From positions 1 through 29,486 of IMG/VR virus record IMGVR_UViG_3300032242_001301: a DNA stretch of 29,486 nt; one strand, 5' to 3'. Source of the DNA: a virus. Made by a program: the position numbers and the translations under genes. The notes under the pieces were generated by a model. That model worked only from the letters and a program-made list of their open reading frames with translations. It was not told the DNA's origin and ran no database searches. Below are positions 6,530-14,842 of the stretch, in pieces; position 1 is the stretch's first letter, and each line of letters begins with the position of its first letter.

Positions 6530-7392
6530 CTGATTATTACCAAACATTAGGCGTTAGCGAAAATGCTAGCCCAGAAGAAATTAAGAAAGCATACCGAAGC
6601 TTGGCTAATAAACATCATCCGGACAAGGGTGGAGACCAAGCCAAATTCAAAGATATTAGTGTTGCCAATGATGTACTAGGCGATCCGCAAAAACGTGCCG
6701 AATACGATCAACAACGTCGATACGGTGGCGGTCCTCAAGTACGATTTACTACCGAAGGGTTTGACCCATTTGGCCATATGTTCGGCCAACAAAATCCATT
6801 TGGACAAGGACATCCGTTTGCAGATATATTTTCGCAAGTAAATCGTCACCAACAGCGAAGAAACCGAGATCTAAATATTCAATGTCAAGTTACCTTGTTA
6901 GATAGTTTTCAAGGCAAACAGTTAGAAGCACAATATCAACTACCTAGTGGTCGTACACAAACTGTGGTCATTAATGTGCCTGCCGGTATCGATCACGGAT
7001 CAACTATACGTTACCCAGGATTAGGTGACGATAGTATTCCCGGAATGCCTCGTGGTGATTTGAATGTTACTATCCTGATACAAGCCGATCGTAACTTTGA
7101 ACGTAGGGGAGATGATCTATATACCATTGTAGAAATAAGTCCTATTGAAGCAATGTTAGGGTGCAGGAAGGCTGTAAAAACTATTACCGGTGCCACTATA
7201 GAATTAGAAATCCGTGCAGGTGTAGAAACTGGTGTCGAGTTCGCCAGTGCAGGCCAAGGATTTCAAAATGTAAATCATCAAGTCAAGGGTAGATTTGTTA
7301 CTGTAGTAAAGATAAAAACACCTGTAGTAAGAGATCCAGTTTTAATAAATCAACTACGAGAACTAGATGCTATCATTAGTCAAGGATCCTGA
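6526..7392 (+). CDS. dnaJ: DnaJ/CbpA-type (class B) J-domain co-chaperone
   Basis: This 288 aa protein is a J-domain co-chaperone that would stimulate host DnaK and deliver substrates. The J domain is residues 1-65 (DYYQTLGV...IKKAYRSLANKHHPDKGG) with the essential HPD at 31-33. A Gly/Phe-rich linker (about 72-105, GFDPFGHMFGQQNPFGQGHPF) follows, then the two C-terminal beta domains (about 115-285, with VNVPAGIDHGSTIRYPGLG and ITGATIELEIRAGVETG phrasing). The zinc-finger domain of DnaJ is missing, as in CbpA and class B proteins. It is the first gene of a sigma70-driven early unit with deformylase and ClpA-like genes. The start lacks a normal ribosome site and may depend on a tiny leader ORF. 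Confidence 0.93.
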   Translation: MTDYYQTLGVSENASPEEIKKAYRSLANKHHPDKGGDQAKFKDISVANDVLGDPQKRAEYDQQRRYGGGPQVRFTTEGFDPFGHMFGQQNPFGQGHPFADIFSQVNRHQQRRNRDLNIQCQVTLLDSFQGKQLEAQYQLPSGRTQTVVINVPAGIDHGSTIRYPGLGDDSIPGMPRGDLNVTILIQADRNFERRGDDLYTIVEISPIEAMLGCRKAVKTITGATIELEIRAGVETGVEFASAGQGFQNVNHQVKGRFVTVVKIKTPVVRDPVLINQLRELDAIISQGS

Positions 7393-7855
7393 TCCAATCT
7401 TAAAGCAACCAGCAGAAAACTGGGACTTTAAAAACCATGTTAATGCGGCTGTTATAGAGCGTGAAATGTTAGAGCTTATGAATGCCACAGGCGGTATTGG
7501 CCTCGCTGGCAATCAAGTAGGACTATTGCGCAGAGTATTTGTTATAAAACTATCCGACGGTCGTGAACTAGGCTGTTTTAATCCTTGGATTTTGTTTGGT
7601 GATAATGACAAAATTGAAGGTGAAGAAGGATGTTTGAGTTTTCCAAATCTTTGGCTTAAAGTTCCTCGCCACAATAAAATTACTGCCAGCTATCTTGACA
7701 ATACCGGAAAACAATGTATAATAGAACTTGAAGGCCTTGATGCTAGATGTTTCCAACATGAGTTGGATCATTTATCAGGTATTACATTTACAGAATATGT
7801 AAGTGATTTAAAATTAAAAATGGCACGGAAAAAACAAAGGAAATTAAATGGTTGA
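7367..7855 (+). CDS. def: Peptide deformylase
   Basis: This 162 aa enzyme removes the N-formyl group from new proteins. All three family motifs are present: motif 1 GIGLAGNQVG (Q50), motif 2 EGCLSF (C89 as metal ligand) and motif 3 QHELDHLSG (H131, E132, H135). The length is normal for a bacterial or phage enzyme. It overlaps the end of dnaJ by 26 nt in another frame and overlaps the ClpA-like gene by 8 nt. Phage deformylases are known from marine T4-like phages, where they are thought to support rapid protein processing. Here the link to folding and turnover genes points to a protein-quality cassette. Active-site residues are intact, so it should be functional. Confidence 0.95.
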   Translation: MLSLVKDPDPILKQPAENWDFKNHVNAAVIEREMLELMNATGGIGLAGNQVGLLRRVFVIKLSDGRELGCFNPWILFGDNDKIEGEEGCLSFPNLWLKVPRHNKITASYLDNTGKQCIIELEGLDARCFQHELDHLSGITFTEYVSDLKLKMARKKQRKLNG

Positions 7856-10133
7856 ACCAAGCGACAATTTGCAATTAGTATTTGAAAAAGCTATCGAAAC
7901 TGCAAAAACTTACCAACACGAATACTTGACTATTGAGCATTTGCTGTTTGCCATGCTGTTTGAAGAATCGTTTTCAAATACTATACAGGGCTATGGCAGT
8001 GACCCAGAATTTATTAAAAAGAATCTCGAGCACTATTTAAAAACTAAGTGCGACGAAATTACTGCGGCTAGTCCAGTAGCTAAACCTAAAAAGACACAGG
8101 CAGTTGAACGTGTACTTAATAAAGCGTTTACGCAGGTATTATTCAATGGTCGTCAAAAGATTGAGCCAGCAGATGTATTCCTTGCTATGATGGGCGAGAA
8201 ACGCAGTTGGGCGCATTTTTATATTGCACAAGCAGAGATTGATAAAGATAAGTTTGCTGATTATTTGAATAATAGTATTGAAACGCAAGACGAAGAAGAA
8301 CCTGACATGGGTTCTGCACAAGGAAACAAAGCTCTGAAAGCATTTACAACCAACCTTAACGATCAAGTTAAGAAGAATAAAATCGATCCTGTAATCGGAC
8401 GTATTGACGAGCTAGAAAATGTTAGTTTGGCCATGGGTCGACGTAGTAAAAATAATGTGATCCTTGTAGGTGATCCGGGTGTTGGCAAGACTGCCATTGC
8501 CGAAGGACTTGCTTATAATATTGTCAAAGGTGCAGTTCCAGACTTCCTCAAAGAATACACTGTTTATAATCTTGACATTTCAGCCATGCTTGCTGGTAGC
8601 AAATATCGTGGAGACTTTGAAGAACGTTTTAAAATGGTTCTAAAGGGTCTAAACACCAAGGGTAAAACTATCCTGTTTATCGACGAAGCGCACATGATCA
8701 GCGGTGCTGGCTCTGCGAGTAATAGTGCTAACGATTTGTCTAACATGATGAAGCCTGCATTAAGCAAGGGCACCATTAAAGTTATTGCAAGTACTACATG
8801 GGAAGAATATCGTAAACACTTCGAAAAAGACCGTGCCTTGATGCGTCGTTTCCAACGTATCACAGTCGACGAGCCAACTCAAGAAGTAACATTGCAGATC
8901 CTTAAAGGTATTAAAAAGTATTATGAGCAGTTCCATAATACAAAGATTAAAGACGAAGCGTTGCAAACTGCTATTAAACTAAGTGTAAAATATCAAACAG
9001 ATAAAAAATTACCTGACAAAGCTATCGATTTGCTTGACGTGGCATGTTCGAGATTTAATTTAAAACTAGCCGAAGAACGTGTAGTAACATCTGAAAGTAT
9101 TCAATACGAACTTTCTAAAATGATTAACATGCCAGAAGAGCAGGTTGCAGAACAAGAAAGTGAAAACCTTGTTAACTTAGAATCTAAATTGACAACAGAG
9201 GTATACGGGCAGGATCTTGCTATTACCGAAATCGTCGATAAGATTATGGTTGCACAAGCAGGACTGAAGACTGAAAATAAACCCGTTGGTAGTTTTGTAT
9301 TCATGGGCCCGACAGGAACAGGTAAGACTGAAACTGCTAAATCATTGGCTAAGAATTTAGGTGTTAAACTATTACGCTTTGATATGTCAGAGTATCAAGA
9401 AAAACACAGTATCAGTAAGTTGATCGGTAGCCCACCAGGTTATGTAGGGTTTGAAGAAGATGCCGGGCAGTTGATTACACAAATTCAAGAAGCACCTAAT
9501 GCTGTATTGTTGTTAGATGAGATTGAAAAAGCTCATCCTGACGTTATGACTGTATTGTTGCAACTAATGGATAACGGTGCTATCACTGGATCTAATGGTA
9601 AGCGAGCCGATTGTCGTAACATTATCCTTATCCTTACCACTAACGCCGGCGCACAAACAGCAGAAAAGAACGCTATTGGATTCGGCAAACAAGATAAAGA
9701 TTATAGCGATGCAGATTTGAAGAAATTCTTAACTCCAGAGTTCCGTAATCGTTTAGATGGTATCGTTACATTTAATAAACTTGGTAAAGATACGATGATC
9801 AAGATTGTTAACAAGTTTATCGACCAACTTAAAGATCAAGTTAAGGATAAAGCTGTACGTATCAAGATTGATAAAGAAGCAGTTAACTGGCTTATTGATA
9901 AAGGATTCGATGCTAAGATGGGTGCCCGTCCATTGCAACGTGTTATCGACAAAGAGATTAAACGCGATCTTGCTAAACTCATGTTGTTCGGAGATCTAAA
10001 GAAAGGCGGCTGGGTAACTATCACCGTTGATAATGATAAAATTGCTCTTGCAGTTAAACCAAAGACTCCTAAGCTACCATTTGTTACTGCTGATGCAAGC
10101 ATAAGTATTATAGATGATATACAAGGAAACTAA
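7848..10133 (+). CDS. clpA: ClpA-like AAA+ unfoldase
   Basis: This 761 aa protein is close in length to E. coli ClpA (758 aa) and has the same plan. Residues 1-145 form the Clp N domain (YLTIEHLLFAML; then VERVLNKAFTQVLFNGRQKIEPADVFLAMM). The first AAA+ domain has Walker A GDPGVGKT (208-215) and Walker B D279/E280. The second has Walker A GPTGTGKT (487-494), Walker B D557/E558, and the LTPEFRNRLDGIV sensor/arginine region. The long M-domain of ClpB is absent. An IGF tripeptide at 610-612 (KNAIGFGKQ) sits where ClpA has the IGL loop that docks to ClpP. It therefore should unfold substrates for host ClpP rather than disaggregate. It overlaps the deformylase gene by 8 nt. Confidence 0.93.
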   Translation: MVEPSDNLQLVFEKAIETAKTYQHEYLTIEHLLFAMLFEESFSNTIQGYGSDPEFIKKNLEHYLKTKCDEITAASPVAKPKKTQAVERVLNKAFTQVLFNGRQKIEPADVFLAMMGEKRSWAHFYIAQAEIDKDKFADYLNNSIETQDEEEPDMGSAQGNKALKAFTTNLNDQVKKNKIDPVIGRIDELENVSLAMGRRSKNNVILVGDPGVGKTAIAEGLAYNIVKGAVPDFLKEYTVYNLDISAMLAGSKYRGDFEERFKMVLKGLNTKGKTILFIDEAHMISGAGSASNSANDLSNMMKPALSKGTIKVIASTTWEEYRKHFEKDRALMRRFQRITVDEPTQEVTLQILKGIKKYYEQFHNTKIKDEALQTAIKLSVKYQTDKKLPDKAIDLLDVACSRFNLKLAEERVVTSESIQYELSKMINMPEEQVAEQESENLVNLESKLTTEVYGQDLAITEIVDKIMVAQAGLKTENKPVGSFVFMGPTGTGKTETAKSLAKNLGVKLLRFDMSEYQEKHSISKLIGSPPGYVGFEEDAGQLITQIQEAPNAVLLLDEIEKAHPDVMTVLLQLMDNGAITGSNGKRADCRNIILILTTNAGAQTAEKNAIGFGKQDKDYSDADLKKFLTPEFRNRLDGIVTFNKLGKDTMIKIVNKFIDQLKDQVKDKAVRIKIDKEAVNWLIDKGFDAKMGARPLQRVIDKEIKRDLAKLMLFGDLKKGGWVTITVDNDKIALAVKPKTPKLPFVTADASISIIDDIQGN

Positions 10134-10743
10134 AAGTCTCTTTTTAAAAAAGTACCAATACAAAGCTGTATTAGTATGCCCTGCCGCGTCTGGATTTCGC
10201 GGTGGGGATTTTGAAACAGCATTAGATGAATTAAAAAATTTCGAAATAGGCAGTAAGCATCCGTTTTTTGGCTGGCAAAGTAAGATTAAGACTCCGGAAG
10301 ATTTAAAGTATAGCATAGCATTATGTTCAGATCTTAAAAATCTAAACGAGATAGAAGTAAGGGTAGAAAGTCCATTTGTCAGTGTTTATACAAATAATAT
10401 AAGAGACATCAATATACTAGAAAAGAGATATGCAGAACATATAAAGTATATTAGTAAACCTTCAAAACCGGGTGTTTTAGAAGAGGGTGTGATAGTAATG
10501 CCTAAGATGGACTTTGATTATAAAGTTACTCTTTCAGCTACTAAAACAGAGTACAGCGCCTTTATAGAATGGGCTGAAAACAATAGCAAAATTAAGATTA
10601 CTAAAAGTTGTAAACGCGATCTAACTAAAAATCGTAGTTGGGGTGGAACACACTTTTATGTCACAGGCGCCAACAATTTGCTTATGGCAAAGATGCATTT
10701 AGGCGGGTCTATTGCTAAAATACAGCGTATAATTAAAGAATAA
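10114..10743 (+). CDS. Unrecognised early phage protein, 209 aa
   Basis: This protein has no family I can name. It is basic, soluble and mixed alpha/beta (for example LNEIEVRVESPFVSVYTNNIRDINILEKRYAEHIKYISKP and FDYKVTLSATKTEYSAFIEWAEN), with an N-terminal PAASGFRGGDFETALDEL stretch and a C-terminal GGTHFYVTGANNLLMAKMHLGG. The repeated pattern suggests two related alpha/beta halves. It overlaps the end of the ClpA-like gene by 20 nt and is followed by a hairpin terminator, so it is the last gene of the early proteostasis unit. That position allows, but does not show, a role as an adaptor or a nucleic-acid binding protein. No clear ribosome site precedes it, so translation may rely on coupling. 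Confidence 0.72.
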   Translation: MIYKETKSLFLKKYQYKAVLVCPAASGFRGGDFETALDELKNFEIGSKHPFFGWQSKIKTPEDLKYSIALCSDLKNLNEIEVRVESPFVSVYTNNIRDINILEKRYAEHIKYISKPSKPGVLEEGVIVMPKMDFDYKVTLSATKTEYSAFIEWAENNSKIKITKSCKRDLTKNRSWGGTHFYVTGANNLLMAKMHLGGSIAKIQRIIKE

Positions 10744-10760
10744 TTTGCGAACCGTATTAC

Positions 10761-10768
10761 GATAAATA
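10761..10768 (+). promoter_or_regulatory. Late-promoter-like octamer GATAAATA
   Basis: This differs from the T4 late consensus TATAAATA by one base and is identical to the copy at 14838. It starts the left arm of the hairpin at 10764-10795 and lies about 50 bp before the head-protein cassette. This suggests the same close packing of promoter and stem-loop as at 6466. Confidence 0.5.
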
Positions 10769-10795
10769 CTCTAACACCCTTGTGTTAGGGTATTT
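10764..10795 (+). terminator. Stem-loop terminator after the ClpA unit
   Basis: CTAACAC (10771-10777) pairs with GTGTTAG (10782-10788) over a CCTT loop. The stem extends outward through AAATACT/GGTATTT with one T-G wobble, giving about 14 bp. The right side is T-rich (GTATTTTATTG), consistent with intrinsic termination. Confidence 0.7.
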
Positions 10796-10816
10796 TATTG
10801 ATTAATGGGCCATAAT

Positions 10817-11188
10817 ATGCGAATTAAAGAACTGTGTGAAAGCGTAGGACAAGATCTTGATAGAGATATAGAACATCAAGACAAGCACGGATTGGGCTAC
10901 GATTTAAAAGACGATTTACTATTCTTTATGCATCACGACGATGATGCATATCGCCGTCATACATATCCCGGAATTATGAAAGTTAGAGATCACATGGCTA
11001 ACGACAAGGATACTGATATGGCTTTATTCGGAGATGCTGTTAAAGAAGCATACGAAAAATATCGTAATAAATTCCACGAGATTCGTGCATTGCCAGAAAA
11101 ACTTGACGAAGAAACATTAAGCGAAATCTGCGCCCACATGCATGAACACGAAACAAAAAAGATCCAAGACGGTCATTACGAGGACTAA
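10817..11188 (+). CDS. Late phage protein with CTS-like start (MRIKELCE)
   Basis: This protein is 123 aa from this ATG; an in-frame ATG lies 12 nt upstream at 10805, and neither has a strong ribosome site. I prefer 10817 because the resulting start, MRIKELCESVG, matches the M-(K/R)-x-x-E-(F/L) pattern at the heads of neighbouring late proteins. The rest is acidic and His-rich (LFFMHHDDDAYRRHTYPG, EICAHMHEHETKK) and probably alpha-helical. I recognise it only as the type of small conserved protein found in T4-like aquatic phages. If the N-terminal element is a capsid-targeting sequence, this would be an internal head protein cut by the prohead protease at LCE. The function is unknown. Confidence 0.72.
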   Translation: MRIKELCESVGQDLDRDIEHQDKHGLGYDLKDDLLFFMHHDDDAYRRHTYPGIMKVRDHMANDKDTDMALFGDAVKEAYEKYRNKFHEIRALPEKLDEETLSEICAHMHEHETKKIQDGHYED

Positions 11189-11190
11189 TA

Positions 11191-12426
11191 GTGTTACTCC
11201 GTGAATTATTCCTTAAGGAAAATCAAGCAGGGCCGCATCCTACAACAGGTATAGCATTAGGCCGTGCTTTCAATCATCCGGAGCATTTTATTTTATTTTA
11301 CGGACTAACTGGCATCAAAGAAGCTATTGAGCATTTGACAGAAATAGTCGAAGAGCCTAAACAGTTGAGATTTAAATGGGATGGTAATCCTCAGATTTAT
11401 TGGGGACGCGAAAAGAAAAACGGACCGTTAATACTAGCGGGACATAATGGTTGGAGTAAAGGCGGTAGAGGTACCGGTACTACAATAGATGATTTTGCAA
11501 GTCCTAAGGCTATTGAAAATTTTATTATTAATAAAAGTGGTGATCCGCAGACTGAAAAAGAAATTGCAGAACGCCACAGATTCGCCAGCGAGTTCAGTGG
11601 CTTGTATCATATATTTGATGCGGCAACACCTAAAGATTTTGTAGGGTTTGTATATGCCGATGCTTTATTTTTACCTAATACAAAACCTACACCAAATGCT
11701 CAAGGCATCTATACTATGCATCCTAACCCACATAGTAAAACAGAATATCATATAGACTCTAATCCTACAAAAGAAGGTCCGTTAAAATTAGCATCTCGTG
11801 TTCCTGGAGCACAGGCAATGGTAGTAGCACATGGAACTTTTAAATCTTTCGGTGCACCAGATAACGAACAAATTCCAGAAGACGATTTTAGTAAGTTCAA
11901 CGCAACTAAAGGATTAATTGTAGTAAGTCCAATATACAACGATACGGCTCCCGAAGTAGATATGAAAGAAATCAAAGCAGTCAGCGCAGTTGATGGCTAT
12001 ATCGATCAACATGGTGCAAACATACAGAATTTTATAACACATATACCAACCGGTGATAGACAAACGTTCTTTTATAGATTTTTAAATCTGCATAATTCAG
12101 CCAATGATTTTGATACTATTACTCCTCAAATGTTTTATAATTGGATGGCAAGTCCTAAGGATCCTAAAAAGCCAGACAGTCCTCCTATGGTAAGTGTTAA
12201 CAAACAACAACATATTAAAAATACAGATTTAAAATTTAATGCCTTAGCACCAATGTTTCACTTGATGAAAATTATGCGTCGTACACGACATGCTATCAAT
12301 GATAGTATAAACAATGTACAAAAACCAGAGTGCTGGGCAAGTAATCCGGAAGGGTTCGTGCGTTATGCTAGCGGCAAAAAACAGCACGGCCATATTAAAC
12401 TACAAAATGCGGGGTGGAAAGATTGA
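11191..12426 (+). CDS. KxDG ligase-like nucleotidyltransferase (DUF6267-type), CTS-like N-terminus
   Basis: This 411 aa protein starts at GTG with GAGG 7 nt upstream. It reads like the phage DUF6267 family, and I see marks of the covalent nucleotidyltransferase (DNA/RNA ligase, capping enzyme) fold. Motif I is FKWDGNP, with K62 as the candidate AMP-accepting lysine; GFVYADALF (152-160) is at the place of motif III; PEGFV (386-390) looks like motif IV, and HIKLQNAGW (401-409, K403) like motif V. The N-terminus MLLRELFLKE resembles the T4 capsid-targeting sequence with an LKE cleavage site. It overlaps the next gene, a HxGH nucleotidyltransferase. The activity is inferred from motifs only, and the long stretch between the motifs is unusual. 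Confidence 0.65.
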   Translation: MLLRELFLKENQAGPHPTTGIALGRAFNHPEHFILFYGLTGIKEAIEHLTEIVEEPKQLRFKWDGNPQIYWGREKKNGPLILAGHNGWSKGGRGTGTTIDDFASPKAIENFIINKSGDPQTEKEIAERHRFASEFSGLYHIFDAATPKDFVGFVYADALFLPNTKPTPNAQGIYTMHPNPHSKTEYHIDSNPTKEGPLKLASRVPGAQAMVVAHGTFKSFGAPDNEQIPEDDFSKFNATKGLIVVSPIYNDTAPEVDMKEIKAVSAVDGYIDQHGANIQNFITHIPTGDRQTFFYRFLNLHNSANDFDTITPQMFYNWMASPKDPKKPDSPPMVSVNKQQHIKNTDLKFNALAPMFHLMKIMRRTRHAINDSINNVQKPECWASNPEGFVRYASGKKQHGHIKLQNAGWKD

Positions 12427-13877
12427 GTCAAGTAGCAATTATATTCGGGCGATTTAATCCGCCACACAAGGGACATAAAGTTGCATGGAAATGTGCGGCT
12501 ACGATTCCACATTGGTTCGTAGGTACTAACGAAACAACAGTTGGGCCAACCGATCCGTTACCATTTCATATTAAAGAAAAAGCCATGCTGGCAATTTATC
12601 CTGAGATTAAAGGACATTTAATTACACAGCAAAGTTGGTTTACAATGGCATCAGCAATGTATGAACATTATGGTGAAGTTGAACTAATATGTGTAACTGA
12701 TGAAGCATGGGTAGTTCCAGGATTATTAAAATCTAACGGCAGAGAAGATCGCCACGGATATTATAAATTTTCTAATATCAGGTTATTTCATAAAGATGTC
12801 GGAGCCGCTAAGGCAGCTTTGCGTAAAGGTAAGGCAAGCGATTTACGTGCCGCAGTTATGCAAGGCGATCGTGCAAAGTTTTCAGAAGTTGCAGGCGTAC
12901 CAGCAGATACTATGGTTGCTGGGCATCCATTTTTTGATTTAGTAGCGCATTATTTAAAACCGTACGGTGCAAAAGCTGAAAAAGCAAATGCAAAGAAAAT
13001 TGCAACCGCAGAACCGGTAAATAAAGAAGAACCACAGGAACCAGTTATGAAACAAGGACCAGCAAAAGAACTAGCTGAATCTATGCATCGTCGCGATGCA
13101 TACCAACGAGACCAAGATGCTGCCGAATACGGTATGCATGGAGAACATCATAGAGATTTCAAACGTCAAGAAATGGAACACGAGCTTGGTCATGAAACAA
13201 ACAACTATGCTGTTAGCATCGATGGCAGACCGTGGAAAGTATTCGGTTCACGCCAAGAAGCCAATCGTGTGTCACTTAGCATAGAACGTAAGTATCCAAC
13301 TAAGAAAATTAAGGTACACGCAACCGGTGCACCAGTGAGTGAAGGCAAAACTGTAAAAGCCGAAGCTCCTAAACCACGTAACTTTGTTGCTAAGAACGCA
13401 ATTAATACAGGTGCAGGCGCACATAAAGATAAAAAGAAAGCTGCCAAACAAGGCGATACAAAGCATAAAAACAAGTTAGAATTTGCAGAAGGACGTTTGA
13501 GTTCTAGTTTAAACACAATGTTTGAAGAAAAATTCCGTGCTAGTTTAAAAGAAGCAGTATTACGTGCAGACACACAGTACGCAATGCCTAATGTACGTAT
13601 TCACCCAGACTTAGATAATTCTAGTCCATATAAAGCATATCGCTACGGTGTTGCAATGGCTGGTCAGCCAACACAAGATTTTGATCCTAATGGTCCTGTT
13701 GGACAAAAGATGATTACTGTTGGTTATACAGAAGCAGATGACAACATTGTTCGTGCAACTGATAAAGTTATGAAATCTAAAAGCAAGTCTATTACAAGCA
13801 AAGGTAGCAAAGAGTTACCAGATACGTATACAGCTAGTCCGATCGCTAAACGTAAACCTAATCAATACGGTGTATAA
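12414..13877 (+). CDS. HxGH nucleotidyltransferase fused to virion-type C-terminal domains
   Basis: This 487 aa protein has an N-terminal adenylyl/cytidylyltransferase-like domain (about 1-190): VAIIFGRFNPPHKGHK contains the HxGH motif at 18-21, and ASDLRAAVMQGDRAKF resembles the (S/T)xxxR motif of these enzymes. NMN adenylyltransferase is one candidate activity; the substrate cannot be read. A Glu/Lys-rich linker follows, then a small domain around 265-305 (VSIDGRPWKVFGS...ANRVSLSIERKYP), and a C-terminal domain (about 390-487) shared with the 14191 protein and ending KRKPNQYGV. The start is GTG 12414; TTG 12423, overlapping the previous stop as TTGA, is equally possible. Late-cassette position suggests a virion-associated enzyme. 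Confidence 0.72.
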   Translation: MERLSQVAIIFGRFNPPHKGHKVAWKCAATIPHWFVGTNETTVGPTDPLPFHIKEKAMLAIYPEIKGHLITQQSWFTMASAMYEHYGEVELICVTDEAWVVPGLLKSNGREDRHGYYKFSNIRLFHKDVGAAKAALRKGKASDLRAAVMQGDRAKFSEVAGVPADTMVAGHPFFDLVAHYLKPYGAKAEKANAKKIATAEPVNKEEPQEPVMKQGPAKELAESMHRRDAYQRDQDAAEYGMHGEHHRDFKRQEMEHELGHETNNYAVSIDGRPWKVFGSRQEANRVSLSIERKYPTKKIKVHATGAPVSEGKTVKAEAPKPRNFVAKNAINTGAGAHKDKKKAAKQGDTKHKNKLEFAEGRLSSSLNTMFEEKFRASLKEAVLRADTQYAMPNVRIHPDLDNSSPYKAYRYGVAMAGQPTQDFDPNGPVGQKMITVGYTEADDNIVRATDKVMKSKSKSITSKGSKELPDTYTASPIAKRKPNQYGV

Positions 13878-14194
13878 TGAGACAGTATAGAATCACTAGC
13901 CAAGATATAAATCAATACGGTCCCGATGACTGCTATCTTGCGCCGAATGATCCTATACACGAAATGAAAGCTATTGCTCACTTGGGTGGACTAGGTGCAG
14001 ATGCAAGATTACATAAATTACGTGCAGAACAAGGTAGTAACATAAGTGTTACAGGCACAGAAAAAGGCCGTATTCAACGCGAACAAAACATCAAACCCGG
14101 AACCCAAGAATGGTTCCAACTGTGGTTCAGTCTTCCTAAGTTTATGGACGGTGAACGAGCAGTGGGGCCAGGATCCAGAGGAATAAGAAAATGA
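13877..14194 (+). CDS. Small conserved late phage protein, 105 aa
   Basis: This is a soluble 105 aa protein with no membrane segment. The recognisable phrases are INQYGPDDCYLAPNDPIHEMK near the start, HLGGLGADARLHKLR in the middle and NIKPGTQEWFQLWFSLPKF near the end. Such phrases occur in small conserved proteins of T4-like aquatic phages, but no function is known to me. The start overlaps the preceding stop as TAATG and the end overlaps the next start as ATGA, so it is translated as part of the chain. It lies between two genes that share a C-terminal domain, which suggests that it belongs to the same complex. Confidence 0.72.
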   Translation: MRQYRITSQDINQYGPDDCYLAPNDPIHEMKAIAHLGGLGADARLHKLRAEQGSNISVTGTEKGRIQREQNIKPGTQEWFQLWFSLPKFMDGERAVGPGSRGIRK

Positions 14195-14625
14195 GATTAA
14201 GAGAATTTTTCACTAAACTAAACGAAGACAGCGGAGTTGAGTCGGCCACCGATGAAGTTCAGGGCACGTCTACACAAGGCGATAAAAAACAACGTAGTGG
14301 CCGCGGTAAAGTACACGACCATCATTCCAGTGCTATTAAAGGCTTGCAAACTATTCCAGACTGGCCGGGCCAGTACTATAACATGTATCGTATGGGTGTG
14401 CATATGGCAGGGAGCCCAGAAAATCCAAGCGATGATCATGGAGCATTTTCAAACGAAATGGTATTTACTACCTATACTGATATCGAACAAGATATGATTA
14501 ATCATAGTGCTAAACAGCTAGGTGTTAAACTTAAAGCCCTAAGTAGCAATAAAAGTAGTGAGCCAGAAGAAACAAATGTACAAAGTCCGGTTGCAAAACG
14601 CCGTCCTAACCAGTACGGAGTGTAA
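14191..14625 (+). CDS. Late protein with CTS-like start and duplicated C-terminal domain
   Basis: This 144 aa protein begins MRLREFFTKLNE, which fits the pattern of a T4-type capsid-targeting sequence with a possible prohead-protease site at LNE. Residues about 15-50 are polar and likely disordered. Residues about 62-144 match the C-terminal domain of the 12414 protein: shared are YR-GV-MAG-P, a central YT, and the ending SP-AKR-PNQYGV. This is therefore a stand-alone copy of the domain fused there to a nucleotidyltransferase. It overlaps the previous gene by ATGA, and the next gene starts 2 nt after its stop. It is probably an internal head or assembly protein; the function is not known. Confidence 0.7.
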   Translation: MRLREFFTKLNEDSGVESATDEVQGTSTQGDKKQRSGRGKVHDHHSSAIKGLQTIPDWPGQYYNMYRMGVHMAGSPENPSDDHGAFSNEMVFTTYTDIEQDMINHSAKQLGVKLKALSSNKSSEPEETNVQSPVAKRRPNQYGV

Positions 14626-14626
14626 T

Positions 14627-14842
14627 GTGAGAGCCCAGGAATTTTTAGCAGAAGCAGGCGATGCGGCAGGCACGAATTCTGGTGCAATAGCCACCAGCAT
14701 ATCTACTGTGGGAAATAAGCCCGGAAAACAGGGAAAAGCGCCGAGACCATTCAAAGTTAAGAGTGTAAATGCTACTGATTCTAAGGTAAACATATTCGGA
14801 GCCGTGGGCGAAAACCAGGGCATGCCAGTAATCAAAAGATAA
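14627..14842 (+). CDS. Small late protein with the clearest T4-like capsid-targeting sequence
   Basis: This 71 aa protein uses a GTG start supported by GGAG 6 nt upstream; the in-frame upstream ATG at 14558 would overlap the previous gene by 68 nt. It begins (M)RAQEFLAEAG, almost the same as the T4 internal protein leader MKTYQEFIAEA, including the LAE|A site for the gp21 prohead protease. The rest is Gly/Ser/Ala/Lys-rich, has no Cys and is likely disordered (TNSGAIATSISTVGNKPGK), like small internal head proteins. A late-promoter-like box overlaps its end. I infer that it is packaged in the head and may be injected; its activity is not known. Confidence 0.65.
   Translation: MRAQEFLAEAGDAAGTNSGAIATSISTVGNKPGKQGKAPRPFKVKSVNATDSKVNIFGAVGENQGMPVIKR

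Noticed and set aside
7367-7392. Possible frameshift fusion of dnaJ and deformylase
   Set aside because: Both proteins are complete with normal ends and starts; the 26-nt overlap is ordinary in this packed genome and no slippery heptamer was seen.
14558-14626. Upstream ATG extension of the small 14627 gene
   Set aside because: It would overlap the preceding gene by 68 nt, whereas GTG 14627 has a well-spaced GGAG and yields a T4-like targeting leader.
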